NCBI GenBank assembly: GCA_034770075.1
Contig: CM068387.1
Location: 80,601,971-80,665,970 of the forward strand
Source of the DNA: Aralia elata
Taxonomy: Eukaryota; Streptophyta; Magnoliopsida; Apiales; Araliaceae
DNA length: 64,000 bases
Direction of reading: 5' to 3'
The position numbers and the translations under genes are program-made. Below the pieces are notes generated by a model. That model was not told the DNA's origin and searched no databases. It worked only from the letters and a program-made list of their open reading frames with translations. Shown here one piece after another: positions 1 to 11,531 of the stretch (positions are counted from its first letter, which is position 1; each line of letters starts with the position of its first letter).

Positions 1-1480
1 TAGTGCCGGAGGCACGGGCGAAGTGCTAGTCACATATATTATACTTGGAAGAAAATAAATATATATTTTTAGCCACATATAGTATTATCAAATAATAAAT
101 ATTAATACTATGATGCCAAAATTAAATTGCATAAAATAAATTAATTCCTTTACAATGATTTCACATTTTCTTCTTTGAAGTTTCTTTGATTGGAAAACTT
201 TCTCTTGGATAATAATAATTTCCGCGATCGTAGTTATAAGAAAATATCATTCTTTGATGTAAACATCACCGCCCTTCCATATTCAGACTAATATTATTTT
301 TCAGAATGTGCTTCATAGAATACTGTCTTAAGATTGTTGGAACTTTCGTCGTAGGACGTTGCCGAAATTCTGAAAAATAATAATAGTACCGCCTAAATCG
401 AATGAAAGTTTACTCTCTTCTTAAGACAGTATTCGCCCCCCTATATAAACTGCACAGGGTTACAACAAATCTGTCTCCCAAGATAAGACAGATCCAAAAA
501 TTAATCTGTATTAAATACTATGTGCAATATAGTATTTAGTCAAAATTATAATTTGAGAGAAAAGAAAATAATAACACCAAAATTCTTTTAAAAGAATTAT
601 GGATTCAGTTCTTGTGAATGAATTGTTATCCCATAGGAGAGTTTTCTAATCTATTTATAGGATTCCAAACACCCCTTTAAAAAGGCACCTTTTCAATTTA
701 AAAAGATATGAACCAAACACACCCTTTCTAAGGGTCACACCGGTTCAAACTAGTGACTCAAATCGAACCATTGCATTGGTTCAATATTACACATGTTCAA
801 ATTAGCAATCACACCGGTTCAAACTAGTAACCCAAGTTGAACTATTGCACCGGTTCAACGTTACACCTGTTTAAACTAGTAATCACACCTTTACCATTGA
901 ACCAATACATCGGTTAGTTATTAAAACCATATATAATATATTTATTATATAACAACATATTTTGAAAATATCCAACATAAAGTAATTTGCATAGAAATCT
1001 TTTTTAATATCAAAGCATTCTTAGCAAAATAGATTATCTTCTTAGTCACGAATTATGTCATATCTGTAGAAAAGTAGAAAAGAAAAATATAGACTATAAG
1101 ATCGTCTCTGCAAGTCAAAGCTAAAATAAACGGATTCAGAAAAGGAATTCTTGGTTCATCTGAATCAAAAGCAAAAAACTGACACGAATTTTTCATCTTA
1201 CTTATAAAAAATTAAATGAAAAATTACCAGTATAAAACTGTTTTTACTTAAAACTGCTACTAAATTCTGCTTATACTGGAGATCTATTGCTATTAAAATT
1301 GCCAAATTTAAATATTTTATAATAAGCAAATAAATCCACTAGAAGCACCAAAAGGGAACAAATCAACCTACCCTAGGCTCCTAAGGCAAATGCTTCCAAA
1401 ATGTACAATGGAGTCTGGGAAAACCTCATGTAATCAAAAGAAAAGAATTATAAGGAAGACAACCTGAAAAAGAATAAGAG
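1..1480. other. AT-rich non-genic flank, TE-like
   Basis: No gene is visible here. Around 270-440 two inverted segments (AATATTATTTTTCAGAAT with its later complement, and ATACTGTCTTAAGA with CTTCTTAAGACAGTAT) could form a stem. They are followed by CTATATAAACTGCACAGGG near 442, which resembles a TATA box with a transcription start as found in LTRs. I infer a degraded retroelement LTR, but no TG..CA boundary or duplication was found. The 74-bp tandem repeat inside it is listed separately. Confidence 0.3.
736..905. repeat. 74-bp tandem repeat, about 2.3 copies
   Basis: CACACCGGTTCAAACTAGT starts at 736 and again at 810, and a third partial unit starts with CACACC at 884, giving an exact 74-bp period. 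Units differ by scattered substitutions, so the array is not recent. Each unit contains several GGTTCAA or TTGAACC-like words. Confidence 0.75.
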
Positions 1481-1481
1481 A

Positions 1482-1757
1482 TCACTCTTTCTTCAAAGTA
1501 CCAGCTGTTTGCTCATTCCAAAAAGTCCACCATAAGCTATGCGGAACCAAGTCACGCCTTTTCCTCCACTCCTTCCTAACCTTCACCCATCTCCATCTGT
1601 GTAGCATCTCACTTACCGAGTAAGCCATCACCAATACTATGCCAAAAATGAAAACACATGAAAACACCTTTGTACACAAGCTCCGTGGCCCCTTGCAATC
1701 AAGAAGCAAATAGTCAACCATCTCTTCCTCACAGCAACACAACTCAGCTACTTGCAA
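1482..1757 (-). pseudogene. Reverse-transcriptase zinc-binding (zf-RVT-like) remnant
   Basis: A 91-codon open frame ends in VPHSLWWTFWNEQTAG, which resembles the conserved end of the zf-RVT domain found downstream of the reverse transcriptase in plant LINE-type elements (pattern hP..hWW.hW.ER). The rest of the frame has a Cys-rich N-terminus and a hydrophobic stretch, and is not convincing as an independent protein. It lies on the same strand as the NHX exons, 400-670 bp beyond exon 3, so it may be an insertion inside NHX intron 3 or mark where that gene was broken. The family call rests on the short W-rich motif only. Confidence 0.4.
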
Positions 1758-2153
1758 GTCGACGTGCTCTCTTCTGGAGATTTTTCTGGGTAAGAATTAA
1801 CCCCTAAAACACGTCCTATGAGAAGGAATACTCCTCAAAGGCCACTGTCACCTTGTAGTTGCCTAATGCAAGATCTCATCGAAAAACATCCACAGCTATT
1901 ATGTTTCTATAGAACTGCACCTACCTGACCTAACACTGTCCCCCTCTCTCAAGTCTCAAGCCATGCAGCTGGCCAACCACCTCAACTCTCAATCCTGAAT
2001 GTTATGCCTGAAACCAGTGCTGATTGCCTACGGTTTGTGAACCAGAGAATTTTGTGTGATAATGTACTGCATAATTTTAAGCCTTTTCACCACAACAACA
2101 GAAGTAAAAGAGAAAGGGTGCCAAAGGTTAAAAATTTATCTGAAATAGCATAC

Positions 2154-2847
2154 CTAATGATATGACGATGAAGGATATCAGAGTACCAATAGCACCAAAA
2201 AGAGTGATGGTCATGAAGTTACGGAAAAATTGTTTCTTTTTCACCTGGAACCTGATGAATATCCATTCGAGAAGAAAAATAAATTAACTCCTATTACACT
2301 CCAAAAATGCAATTAAATTTAAGATGCATGTGTGTGCAAGGCAGCTTTTAGAGATAGTGAAATTCACATTTAGTTAGTTATAAAGAATAATCTAAGAATC
2401 AACTCCTATTCCACTCCAAAATGAAAAACAAAAAGAAACAAATGGTGGAAATGCACAACATACCCAGCATTAAATATGATCGGTGGAAGAAGATAAATGA
2501 AGAAAAGATCTTCACTGAAAACTAAAATATGCGAGCTTTTTCCTCCACTCAATAGTAGAATAACAACTCCAGAGCATATCCCCTGTCAAGAACAAAGAAA
2601 AATTCAAACTCATTCACCATGAATAACACAAAACACACACATCCATATGACAATATCCAGAACGTACAATTGCAAGGGCTGTGATGGACTCATTCATCCA
2701 TCGGTTCTCCTCCAACAGGTGACCGATAATAATACAAGCACAGAGAAGTGCAACGAATAAGTTCACGGACACAATGGACCTATAGTCAGAGGTCCATAAG
2801 TTATTCGTCTTTGTTAATACAAACCCCAAGTCAAACCCCCCTATCAT
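2154..2847 (-). CDS. NHX: Vacuolar-type Na+(K+)/H+ antiporter NHX, 5' exons only
   Basis: This gene encodes the N-terminal part of a plant NHX exchanger of the vacuolar class, which swaps cytosolic Na+ or K+ for lumenal H+. Three exons read cleanly on the minus strand: 2668-2847, 2464-2582 and 2154-2251, with GT donors, AG acceptors and matching phases (0, 2, 1). Joined, they give the family signature LFVALLCACIIIGHLLEENR, then a GICSGVV segment, FSEDLFFIYLLPPIIFNAG (the amiloride-binding LFFIYLLPP motif), then VKKKQFFRNFMTITLFGAIG. That is about 132 residues of an expected roughly 540. The ATG at 2847 is 20-25 residues before the first membrane helix, as in the family. A likely spliced 5'UTR exon lies near 3489-3700, where CAG|GTAACA is a donor. 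The next exon (family ATDSVCTLQ region) is not visible on either strand down to position 1, so the gene has a very long intron 3 or is truncated. Confidence 0.85.
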
Positions 2848-3488
2848 CTTAGCTTAACTCAATTCTCCTTAAATAAAAGAAATTTCAGTCTCTGAACCCC
2901 GTGTCAGCTCTTTCCTCAGCACACAATTTCTGCCAATCAACAAACTGTAAAGAATTATTCTCAGATCAGCAAACCAAACAAGCTCAAACGTTCTCACAAC
3001 TTCAGTATACCTGTATAAACATAAATTTATATGCAAAACTAAAAAGTTGTGGAATTTCAAATCTCTCAAATTTGAATTACCAAATATATTACTCCTACCT
3101 CTAAAAAAATCAAAACGAATAGCATAAGTCCAAAAATTATATCAAACATCAGAGCTTATACTTCCACGGAACTTCATTGGGTGTAAAGAACACAAGCACA
3201 CACAGAGATATGCATCAATAATTAAAAACAACCTACTTTTAAGTCGAATGAGTAAGTTACCACTCAAATTAGGAAGAAAATTGCATCAAAAGCAGCAAGG
3301 CGATCCAGTAAGATCACAGTTTTGAAGTATAATTCAAACTAAAACACAAATGTTCCTATATGATTCTGCTTCTGAAAAACACGAAAATTCAACAAATCCG
3401 CGTTGAATTTTCTTCTACAATCAAGCAGAAAGAGAAATGATGAGTAAAAAATGCAGATAGAGAGAGAGAGTGAGAGAGATGTGTTACC

Positions 3489-3700
3489 TGTTTGTTTAAC
3501 AGTGCAGACAAGAGGAGCGAATTGGCGAAGAAAATGACTTGAGTGGAAGGTTCGTGAAAGGGAATTTATATAATTCATAATTGTCTTGTAAGTGAACACT
3601 GAACAGAGAGTATTCGAAGGTATAACGAGACACTTGGAGTGATCGTCGACGTTGATTTTTGGAGTAGAAGAAATTCCGATGGTTGATTCTTGCAAATAAT
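3489..3700 (-). other. Putative 5'UTR exon of the NHX gene
   Basis: A good donor (CAG|GTAACACA on the minus strand) ends this block at 3489, and a T-rich stretch ending in an AG precedes the NHX ATG. Leader introns are common in plant NHX genes. The left limit is a guess, and no transcript evidence is available. Confidence 0.3.
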
Positions 3701-4170
3701 CTTGGATTTAGGGGGTCAAAAATGAGAAAAGAAGAAGAACAAGGTCCACCCGTTATTTTTCTCAAATAATTATGTTTCCTAAAGGTGTAATCAAATACTT
3801 ACTACAATAATATCTATCACTATCACCGCTGTTTTTGTTTTGTGGCGAATTTTTTGCTTTTCTGTTGATTTACTCCCCTCCCTTAGGAATTGTTTGGTTG
3901 AGAGTATTTGAAATTATTAAGAATTTATTTATATTTGTAAGTTTGTATGTATAAAAAGATATTTCATTTCGCATTCAATTTTTCTAGACTATTTAATCAA
4001 CAGATGAACATGTTGAACTAATTTTTGAAATTTTTAGTTACGTTAATTATATTTTAAAAGTAAATTATGCGAGAGTCTTTAGACTTTAATAAATATTTTA
4101 AGACACAGAAACTTAGTTTAGGACACACAAGTTAAATTATATAGAACGAAATAGAAAAGATTAAGAGTCC

Positions 4171-4394
4171 TTCTAGGGAGCCCGAGGTTGGCGACCTTGT
4201 CTAGCGACCGGGCAAAATTTTTGTTTTTGTTTTTGTTTTGAGTCTCAAATAATTTATATGACACATAAATCACCTTTTTTTTGTAAAAATTTTAGTTCCA
4301 ATAAATTATATAAATTATTTGGGACTCAAAACAAAAACAAAAAAAAAAATTGCCCGGTCGCTAGACAGGATCGCCAACCCCGGACTCCCTAGAA
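4171..4394. mobile_element. MITE with about 90-bp terminal inverted repeats
   Basis: The left end TTCTAGGGAGCCCGAGGTTG and the right end, read on the other strand as TTCTAGGGAGTCCGGGGTTG, are near-perfect inverted repeats. They continue through TGTCTAGCGACCGGGCAA and a GTTTTT-rich tract to the centre. The element is about 224 bp, has no coding capacity, and would fold into one long hairpin. No target duplication is obvious, so the superfamily is open. Confidence 0.65.
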
Positions 4395-5308
4395 TTATTG
4401 AAAGATTAATTATGCTAAATGTTATTAGTAGATCAACTGAAAAGGTCACAATAATAAAGTGGTTTTAGTTGGTTGAAGACAAAGTGGTTGGCTGTGAACC
4501 AAATAAGCCCTTTCCCATGACCAAATATAACGTAAAAGTAATTCTAAAATAAGTCCACACAAATCTTGTGAAATCACCCAAATGTGGGTGCAATATCTAT
4601 TGTTCACATGATTCACTCCAAATCTTCAATTATTTTGAAAATTACCTACTTTTCACATCAAAAAAGAAAAAGCTATAGCCTCTTGTTGTTTGATTTTTAT
4701 TATTTTCCCTTTTGTGGGGCCCTTTTATTCTTTTATGGAATTTTTATTTCTCTTAATTAGGATTTTTTTTAATATATGGAGTCCTTTTTCTTCTAGTTTG
4801 AAATTTTCTCATTCTACGAATTTTTGTCAGGTGTATGATTTTTTTGTGGAGATAATTTGATCTGCGTTAATCAATGAAGTAGATCTATTCAAATTTGAAG
4901 GGTGAGGTTATCATAACGACCTTATTTTTTGAAAACAGTAATTTATCTACATTCTCACCTAGACCCTTTCCCCTAGGTTAAAATAAATTATCTTAATTGA
5001 TTAGGACATTTAAAAAATAAAATAAAATAATCTAGTATATTTGGAAACTTTACCCGTTTATATTTTCTAATGATTTTTAAATTTGTAAGTTCAAATATTT
5101 CCTAATATTAATTTCTCAAAAGATATTTTATATTAAATATTTGTTTGAATAGTATGATTAACTTAATATTGATGTTTTTGAATTTCTTTCAAACCTTAGA
5201 TTTTAGGGTGGTGATAGTTCTTTATGTGAATTTACTGTTGACATTTGGGCTGCTATTTATGATGGTATTTGACCATGAAGGCTTCCAATTGAACAATCAG
5301 AACTATAA

Positions 5309-5569
5309 TATCACTCCGTCCCAAATTAATTGCATTTCTAGGACTTAAAAAAGTCAAATTGACTATTTTTAAAACTAATCTTTTTACTATTTTTGCTAAC
5401 ATATAGGTGAAGATATTATAACCAAAAGAAAGTATATACAATTTATTACTAATTTCAATTTTTATAATTTTAGAAATATATTTATATATGCTTAATTATT
5501 AATTTTAAAAATAGTCAATTTGACTTAAAAAAGTCCTAGAAAAGCAATTAATTTGGGACGGAGGGAGTA
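5309..5569. mobile_element. Stowaway-type MITE, copy 1
   Basis: The element is bounded by TA, with CTCCGTCCCAAATTAATT at the left and its complement, ending GGGACGGAGGGAGTA, at the right. This is the Tc1/Mariner-derived Stowaway end typical of plants. It shares its interior (ATAGGTGAAGATATTATAAC) with copies at 8249 and 22383. The short open frames within it are MITE sequence, not genes. Confidence 0.85.
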
Positions 5570-5575
5570 TTTTGA

Positions 5576-5716
5576 AAACTGATATTTTCATATCATTTTT
5601 TGATATTTTTACATATAGGGTCCACATATTAGTTGACGTGTCAAATCTTTATTAATTAATATGTGGGTTCTACATGTGAAAATATCAAAAAATGATGTGA
5701 AAATATCAGTTCCTTA
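5576..5716. repeat. Short palindromic MITE-like element
   Basis: Two roughly 55-bp arms (AACTGATATTTTCATATCAT at the left, its complement at the right) are separated by a 20-25 bp centre. The element lies directly beside Stowaway copy 1. It has no coding capacity. Confidence 0.55.
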
Positions 5717-5719
5717 ATA

Positions 5720-8240
5720 TTTTCTACCAAAAAAAATCCATTAAAATTAAAAATAAAGGAAATTTATAGGTTTTTGCATTTTTGAAATATATCGCTATTA
5801 TAAAGCGGGATCAATAGAGTAGTAGTTATTTTGGTGTAGTTTAATCACAATTTATAGTAAAAACCTAAAATGACAAAAAAAAATTAGAAGAAAAAGTCCA
5901 AATTAATTTCTATTTGTATATTTTTTATCTCCACTACTCTCACTTTTTACTCCAAACTTACCACTTGTGTCCCCCCATTATTTTTTTCTCTCTTCATAAC
6001 CCCAAGTTTTCTCATTATTATTTCATTTATTTGTTATCTTATTACTTTTAATTATTAATATTTAAAAATAATTCTCATACACGAAAGTTTATGCACAATA
6101 TTACTAGTATTGACAAAGCCTCCTCATGTGGACTGGACTTACTTCTCGCAGTAAGTTAATGCCAAGGGCCTGTCAGGTCTTCTACGTTTTAAGAGGCAAC
6201 ATTTTGGGCCGGAGGTGCTCGAGGCCCACTCTATAATTTGAAGGCCAACACTTAACAGGTGTGCCCCCTATATATATATATATATGGTGTGTATATATAT
6301 ATATTATGAAATAGTCTAAAAAACTAAAATATATTAAAATTTTAATATATTACAAAAAATAAAAGAATTACAATAAAAGAACTGAAACAGTAATTCTTTC
6401 AAATAAAATAACAGATTGTTAGAGAAAAAAAAGGTCAATCATAACAACAGAGTTAGTGAACACCATATAAATTCCTGAAAATACAATTATATCCCCAAAA
6501 TAATACATTTCAATTGTCAAGTTCAACAATAAAAATTCAATCTCATATATGTAGTCAAAATATTGAAATGTAATTGGAAAAAATGTGTTTAAACACTGTT
6601 ATTACAAGACATTAACAAGATAGAATGACTCAAATCTACAAATTTTAGATAAGTTTACAAATTCTAACATTAATAATAGGGACATAAATTCGGTATTTGA
6701 TGATATGTTATTATTATATTAATTTAAATTTAAAAAGTAATATTAAAATATTTATAACATATAATTTGAAATCTTAAATTTGAGTGATTTAACGTTACTC
6801 AAAACTTTGTCGTAAATAATATAAGCAAAAAGCTATTTTTTTTTTTAATCATTCATACCCCGAGAGTTCCAAATGACAACATAGTCAATTGATTGCCACA
6901 AAGTGTGTATAAATTCAGACATTTTCTAGCTTAGTCCTAAGTTCTTAATATATAGACTTGACTTCATGTTTATTCTTTCGAAAGTCAGCTTCCATGAGAA
7001 AATTGAGAAGAAAAGTTGAGTGTCTAAACGTCAAATTTCTTGTATAATATCTTACCCGTCCCTCTCATTCAGACAGGTTCTCCCATCTTGTACAGAAGAC
7101 AAAACTTACCTTGAAGGAAAGGGACTATTAACCTTTTATCATAAAAATTGTGACATTTCAGTCTTGTACTTTTTATGTTCCAAAAAAAAATTTAAAAAAT
7201 AAAATAAAAATTTGTCCAAAAGGTAGCTTCTTGAAACTTCTGGACCACTATGGGATTCAATCCAACAGCCACACTATACTGATCTCGGCCGACTCTATGA
7301 TAAGACTCAATTCATTGTCTAGGAGGGAGGGAGGGAGTAATTGAGATTTTATATATAGTTCGGTATATTTTATATTAATCCTTATATTTTATTTATCGTG
7401 TAATGATAATAAATTGGGTCTATCCTATATTAAATATAAGGATTAATTTACTGTTCAAGAATATTAATTATGTTATCTTAACTCACTGTAAACTCGGTCA
7501 AAAATTATGACAAATCATTGATTTTATGAAAAATAATGTTAAGACCTTGTATATATTTCAGTTCATCTAGCATGTTTTAATGTAGAAATTGGAATAACAT
7601 GCACTATACGAGTTACAACATTTCCATTGTGGGCATACAAAGAGGTTGGGGGGAGCAAATTTATGTTCCTATTCAAATGAATCATCAACATTTTGAGTTA
7701 CTAGTGGCAGGACTTTATTTCTTGCCCCTCTAATAATGCTAATTAGCTAGATATGAAGGTTTGATAGTAATGGAGGCTGAGAGAGCTCTCTTCTAGAGTT
7801 CTAGTGCTAGATTGTTCTAGATTTTGTTAATTTGCTTGTACATTGTATTCTCAGAATTCATGTTGTTTATTTGAAAGAGGTTGATCTCCTTGATTCTCTC
7901 ACAGTACAACCTTTTTCCCGCTGACTCCTCTTTCTTCTCGGTTCACAGATACAAAATGTAAAATTAGCGCTAATAATTTATCAGAGAAGAAAACACTCAC
8001 AAACGAGATATCTGGCAATAAAAAAAAAAATTGAACAAAGGAACTCCCGTTTGATACAATACAAAACACCCATATTATTTGCTGGGCTACATATCTTATT
8101 GTTGCTCGAAAGGTAATTTTTTGTTTAGTACTTTCACATTACATATGATATTGATTTTTGATAATTCCTATATTCACCCCATGTCAGTTTGTCCTTAAAA
8201 AGTACCACATCTATAAGAGAAAGAAAGAAGAATTTTTGGA
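5720..8240. other. AT-rich intergenic DNA without a recognised gene
   Basis: No coding signal is seen. A slightly GC-richer stretch at 6110-6260 and another at 7620-7960 (with GAATTCATGTTG and a CT-rich end) look like decayed transposon pieces, but neither has ends I can define. Confidence 0.4.
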
Positions 8241-8248
8241 TATTTTTA

Positions 8249-8510
8249 TATTCCCTCCGTCCCAAATTAATTGTATTTCTAAGATTTTTTAAAGTCAAAT
8301 TGACTATTTTTAAAACTAATATTTTTACTATTTTTGCTAACATATAGGTGAAGATATTATAACCAAAAGAAAGTATATACAATTTATTACTAATTTTAAT
8401 TTTTATAATTTTAGAAATATATTTATATATGCTTAATTATTAATTTTAAAAATAGTCAATTTGACTTTAAAAAGTCTTAGAAAAACAATTAATTTGGGAG
8501 GGAGGGAGTA
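8249..8510. mobile_element. Stowaway-type MITE, copy 2
   Basis: Flanked by TA, with ends CCCTCCGTCCCAAATTAATT and the complementary GGGAGGGAGGGAGTA. The interior is nearly identical to copy 1 at 5309, in the same orientation, which suggests relatively recent mobility of this subfamily. Confidence 0.85.
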
Positions 8511-8765
8511 TCTTATAAAAGCATACTATATTATGGTTTTTGATAGACTAAAGCCAGTAGTTTAGCGGCAAGACCTCTCTCCCTATGATGCATAATTAAA
8601 GTAAAATTTTCCTTCCTTAGGTACCCTCCTAAAATTAAAATGTATCACTAAAATTACTGAATGCAACAACGTAAATTTCTCAAACAAAAAAATTATTATA
8701 GTTTTGCCGTTTGCTTATAATCAGAGATTTGGAGATTTATCATGTTGAATATGATTATATACTTA

Positions 8766-9807
8766 GGGAACTGTTAAATCCACATTTTTTTTTGTTATTT
8801 CCGCACTGTGGTCCCCACATGTTTACCAAATTTATTTTGTATCTCTAAATTACCCTTGCTTGACCCCTGCTCAGTCTCTTCCTCTCTCACAAACCTAGTC
8901 TCCAGTCACCGCCTCTGGTTCTTCACTTCTTCATAAATCCTACTTTTCTCTCTCCTCCAAAATGGCTTCTCACCTAATAATTGAATCCAAAACTGCTGAA
9001 ACCGGAGAACGGGTTTGGATCATTCGCTCTAATAAACCACTGGCATATGAAAATTGCTTCGAATTACAAAGAATTACAGCAAGAATGAAGAAAGATTTCA
9101 AATTTGGAGGGGTACCCATTTGATGATCAGACCAACTAAAGAAATGGAGGAGGCATTTGGGGTCAGCCGTGAAGTTGCTATGAAGAACAGATCTAACCAC
9201 ATCTGGATTTAGCTTTCTGGGGATGTGTGAAGACTCCAAGAGGAACTGCTAGTTGTGCTCGAGAATTGAGGTGATTTCTCGATCTATCTCCTCATTATCT
9301 AGGGAGGTTTTTGAGGTGTCGGATGAGAGAGAAAAATGTCTTCTTTGTTTGATTATATATCCATCTTTACATATAAGGATTTTCCTGCTGAAAAACCTCA
9401 TAATTTTTGCTATATTTTTGGAGCTGATGGTGTTGTTGGGCGTTGAATAAGAAAGCTAGACAGGAGCCGAAGCTGGCGTTGTTGATCCGAGCAACGGTGG
9501 GGTTGTGGTGGGAGAACTCCGATTGGTTCCGGCGGGGTGACGAGGGGAAAGATGGGGTTTTTGATGCCTTTGTGCAGGTGAGAAGCTATTTTGGAGGAGA
9601 GAGAAGTAGGATTTACGGGAGAAAATCCTTGGATGAAGAAGTGAAGAACTGGAGGCGGCGGTGAACTAGAAACTTAGGTTTGTGGGAGAGGAAGAGACTG
9701 AGTTGGGGCTCAAACAAGGGTAAATCGGACATACAAAATAAATTTAACAAATACGTGGGGACCACAGTGCGGAAATAACAAAAACGAGTGTGGATTTAAC
9801 AGTTCCC
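8766..9807. mobile_element. Long-TIR Pack-type DNA transposon with captured PPR fragment
   Basis: The element starts GGGAACTGTTAAATCCACA and ends with its exact complement. The inverted repeats run for about 200 bp with scattered differences. Both sides carry the same 8-bp direct repeat TATACTTA (8758-8765 and 9808-9815), so the borders are secure. The interior holds no transposase. Instead it carries a pentatricopeptide-repeat gene fragment on the minus strand. An 8-bp duplication fits hAT, while long TIRs and gene capture are more typical of Mutator-like Pack-MULEs, so the superfamily is unresolved. A 150-bp relative with the same termini is at 27197-27346. Confidence 0.8.
8970..9239 (-). 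pseudogene. Captured N-terminal fragment of a PPR protein
   Basis: The open frame reads like the first part of a mitochondrial pentatricopeptide-repeat protein. It contains a segment SHIPRKLNPDVVRSVLHS, then LLHFFSWSDHQMG and FSYASGLLERMIQTRSPV, the usual order before the first PPR repeats (proline-led entry, LL.FF.W, then a helical LL..M). No full PPR repeat array follows, because the frame runs into the left inverted repeat. It has no start context of its own and sits inside a transposon, so I read it as a gene fragment carried by the element. Organelle targeting and RNA binding are known for the family, but nothing suggests this piece is functional. Confidence 0.6.
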
Positions 9808-10019
9808 TATACTTAACCAAAATATCAGTTGAGTCCTATTTGTAAAATTTACAATTTTTGAGTATATATATTTTTGTTCCATGATTGTCTTCATAGTATT
9901 GAGCCTTTAGTTCAATAATAATTGCTTAATAATATAATATAATTATAAAGTAAGTTGAGGATATATATATATAGGCCGGTTCAAAAATGACCCGTTAACG
10001 GACGAGTCTTTAGCGACGA

Positions 10020-10043
10020 ACATGTCCATACATACATATATAT

Positions 10044-10084
<41 letters not shown>
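10020..10084. repeat. (CATA)n/(TA)n microsatellite
   Basis: A mixed CATACATATA then pure TA tract. Just to its left (9970-10018) is a short block with CGGACGAGTCTTTAGCGACGAA, related to the GTCGCTATAG-containing elements near 31 kb. Confidence 0.7.
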
Positions 10085-10086
<2 letters not shown>

Positions 10087-10591
10087 ATGCTTTGATTATT
10101 TGAGAAGTCGGCAAAAACATATGTGAAGCACAAATAGCCAGCAAAATAGGCTCTTCCCCTTTGCGTTCCAATCATAACTTCCCCAGTTGAGTAATGCTAT
10201 GTCCATTGAAAGTGACCATCAAATAATATCCCAACTTCTTTCTAAATATTTGGTATATTAAAAAATTGCATCGTCAATTTTCTACGAAATTAAAAAAAAA
10301 TAATTATATAGTGTAAAAAATAAAATGTTGTATTGGGTAGTTGGCATAAATCATAGGACGATTTAAGAGCTTAACTTCTTGTGTTTGTGTTTTGCATAAC
10401 CCGTAGTCTTCAATGTCCATTTCAGTTTAGCTTTTAGGTTAATTAATTCTGATTGAGAGAGTCGAAAGTATTGTTTATTAATACACAGAAATTTGCAATT
10501 TATTTAATTCAAAGGACTTTTTTTAAATCAAAATTCAAAGGACTTGAAGTAACATATTTTTTTTAAATATTTTAATTTATTACAATAATTT

Positions 10592-11239
10592 AATTCAAAT
10601 CAAGTTAGATAAGTGTGTGACCAGGGCATTTGGAAATCTCGAATTAGAGATTTTGTGAATTAAATCATGTTGGATAAGGTGAATGTGTCATTTGTTGAAC
10701 ACATGATATAATTCAAGTTGGATAAGTGTGTGACTAGGGTCCTGTTTGGGAATGATTTATTTTTTTTTACTTAAAGTTAAAATTTTAGTAGATTTATAAG
10801 TAATAGTGTTCGGCATTATTTTTACTTATAAGTCGGGAATTATAAGTAATAATTGTGGATGTGTTCGGCTAATAATGACTTATAAGTTAAAATAAAATAA
10901 GAAGATTACTAAAATGTCCTTCAATAAGAAGAACATTGAAAATAAAAGAGGACATTTTTGTCATTTCATAGTCGTTGACCAACTTAAAAAAAATGACTTA
11001 TAAGTCATTTTTTTAAGCAACTAAAGGTTACTTATTTTTTTTTTGACTTTTTTTTCGACTTATAAGTAAAAAAAAAGTTGTTTCCCAACAATTTTTTTTA
11101 CCTAAACTACTTATAAATTGGTCAACCCAACTTAGAAGTAGCTCCCAAACAGGCTCTAAAACATTTGAAAATCTTGAATTAGAGATATTGTGGATTAAAT
11201 TATGTTGGATGAGGTGAACGTGTCATTTGTTGAACACAT
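10592..11239. repeat. About 115-bp tandem duplication, second copy split by a MITE
   Basis: Copy 1 (10592-10706) runs from AATTCAAATCAAGTTAGATA to GTTGAACACAT without interruption. Copy 2 begins at 10710, reaches GTGTGACTAGGG at 10739, and resumes at 11162 with CATTTGAAAATCTT, ending at 11239. The intervening 422 bp is a separate element. Copy 1 therefore shows the empty site. Confidence 0.75.
10740..11161. mobile_element. hAT-like MITE rich in ACTTATAAGT
   Basis: The ends are TAGGGTCCTGTTTGG and CCAAACAGGCTCTA, which are imperfect inverted repeats matching the hAT end pattern (YARNG). Subterminal ACTTATAAGTC words occur in both orientations. A relative with the ends GGGCCTGTTCGG and CCGAACGCCCCC is at 19126-19557. 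The insertion border is supported by the empty copy of the surrounding tandem repeat. I see no clean 8-bp duplication. Confidence 0.65.
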
Positions 11240-11271
11240 ACAACTATGTAAAGACTTATGTCGTGAAATTA

Positions 11272-11531
11272 TTGCTCCTTTCGTTTTAAAATTAAAAATA
11301 TAATTTAACTTTTGAAATCAAACGATGATATATTAAATTTAAAAATTAATATAACTCATAAAAATTTAATATGAAATAAATTTTATAATTAATTAATTTT
11401 GTTATAAACTATACAATTATAAAAATTGTATCAACTAAAATTAAATAAATACACATCAATTTTAAGTTTAATATATTGTCGTTTGATTTCAAAAATTAAA
11501 TTATATCTTTAATTTTGAAACGAGAGAGTAT
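11272..11531. mobile_element. Stowaway-like MITE, divergent
   Basis: The ends CTCCTTTCGTTTTAAAATTAAA and the complement ending GAAACGAGAGAGTA match the Stowaway style. The AT-rich interior shows arm-to-arm similarity and no coding. Confidence 0.6.

Noticed and set aside
5253..8382. Two minus-strand frames starting MYILSFGYNIF
   Set aside because: Both lie inside Stowaway copies; their similarity reflects the MITE, not a gene family.
9443..9664. Plus-strand 73-codon frame in the Pack-type element
   Set aside because: Antisense to leader-like sequence of the captured fragment and partly inside the TIR; no recognised domain.
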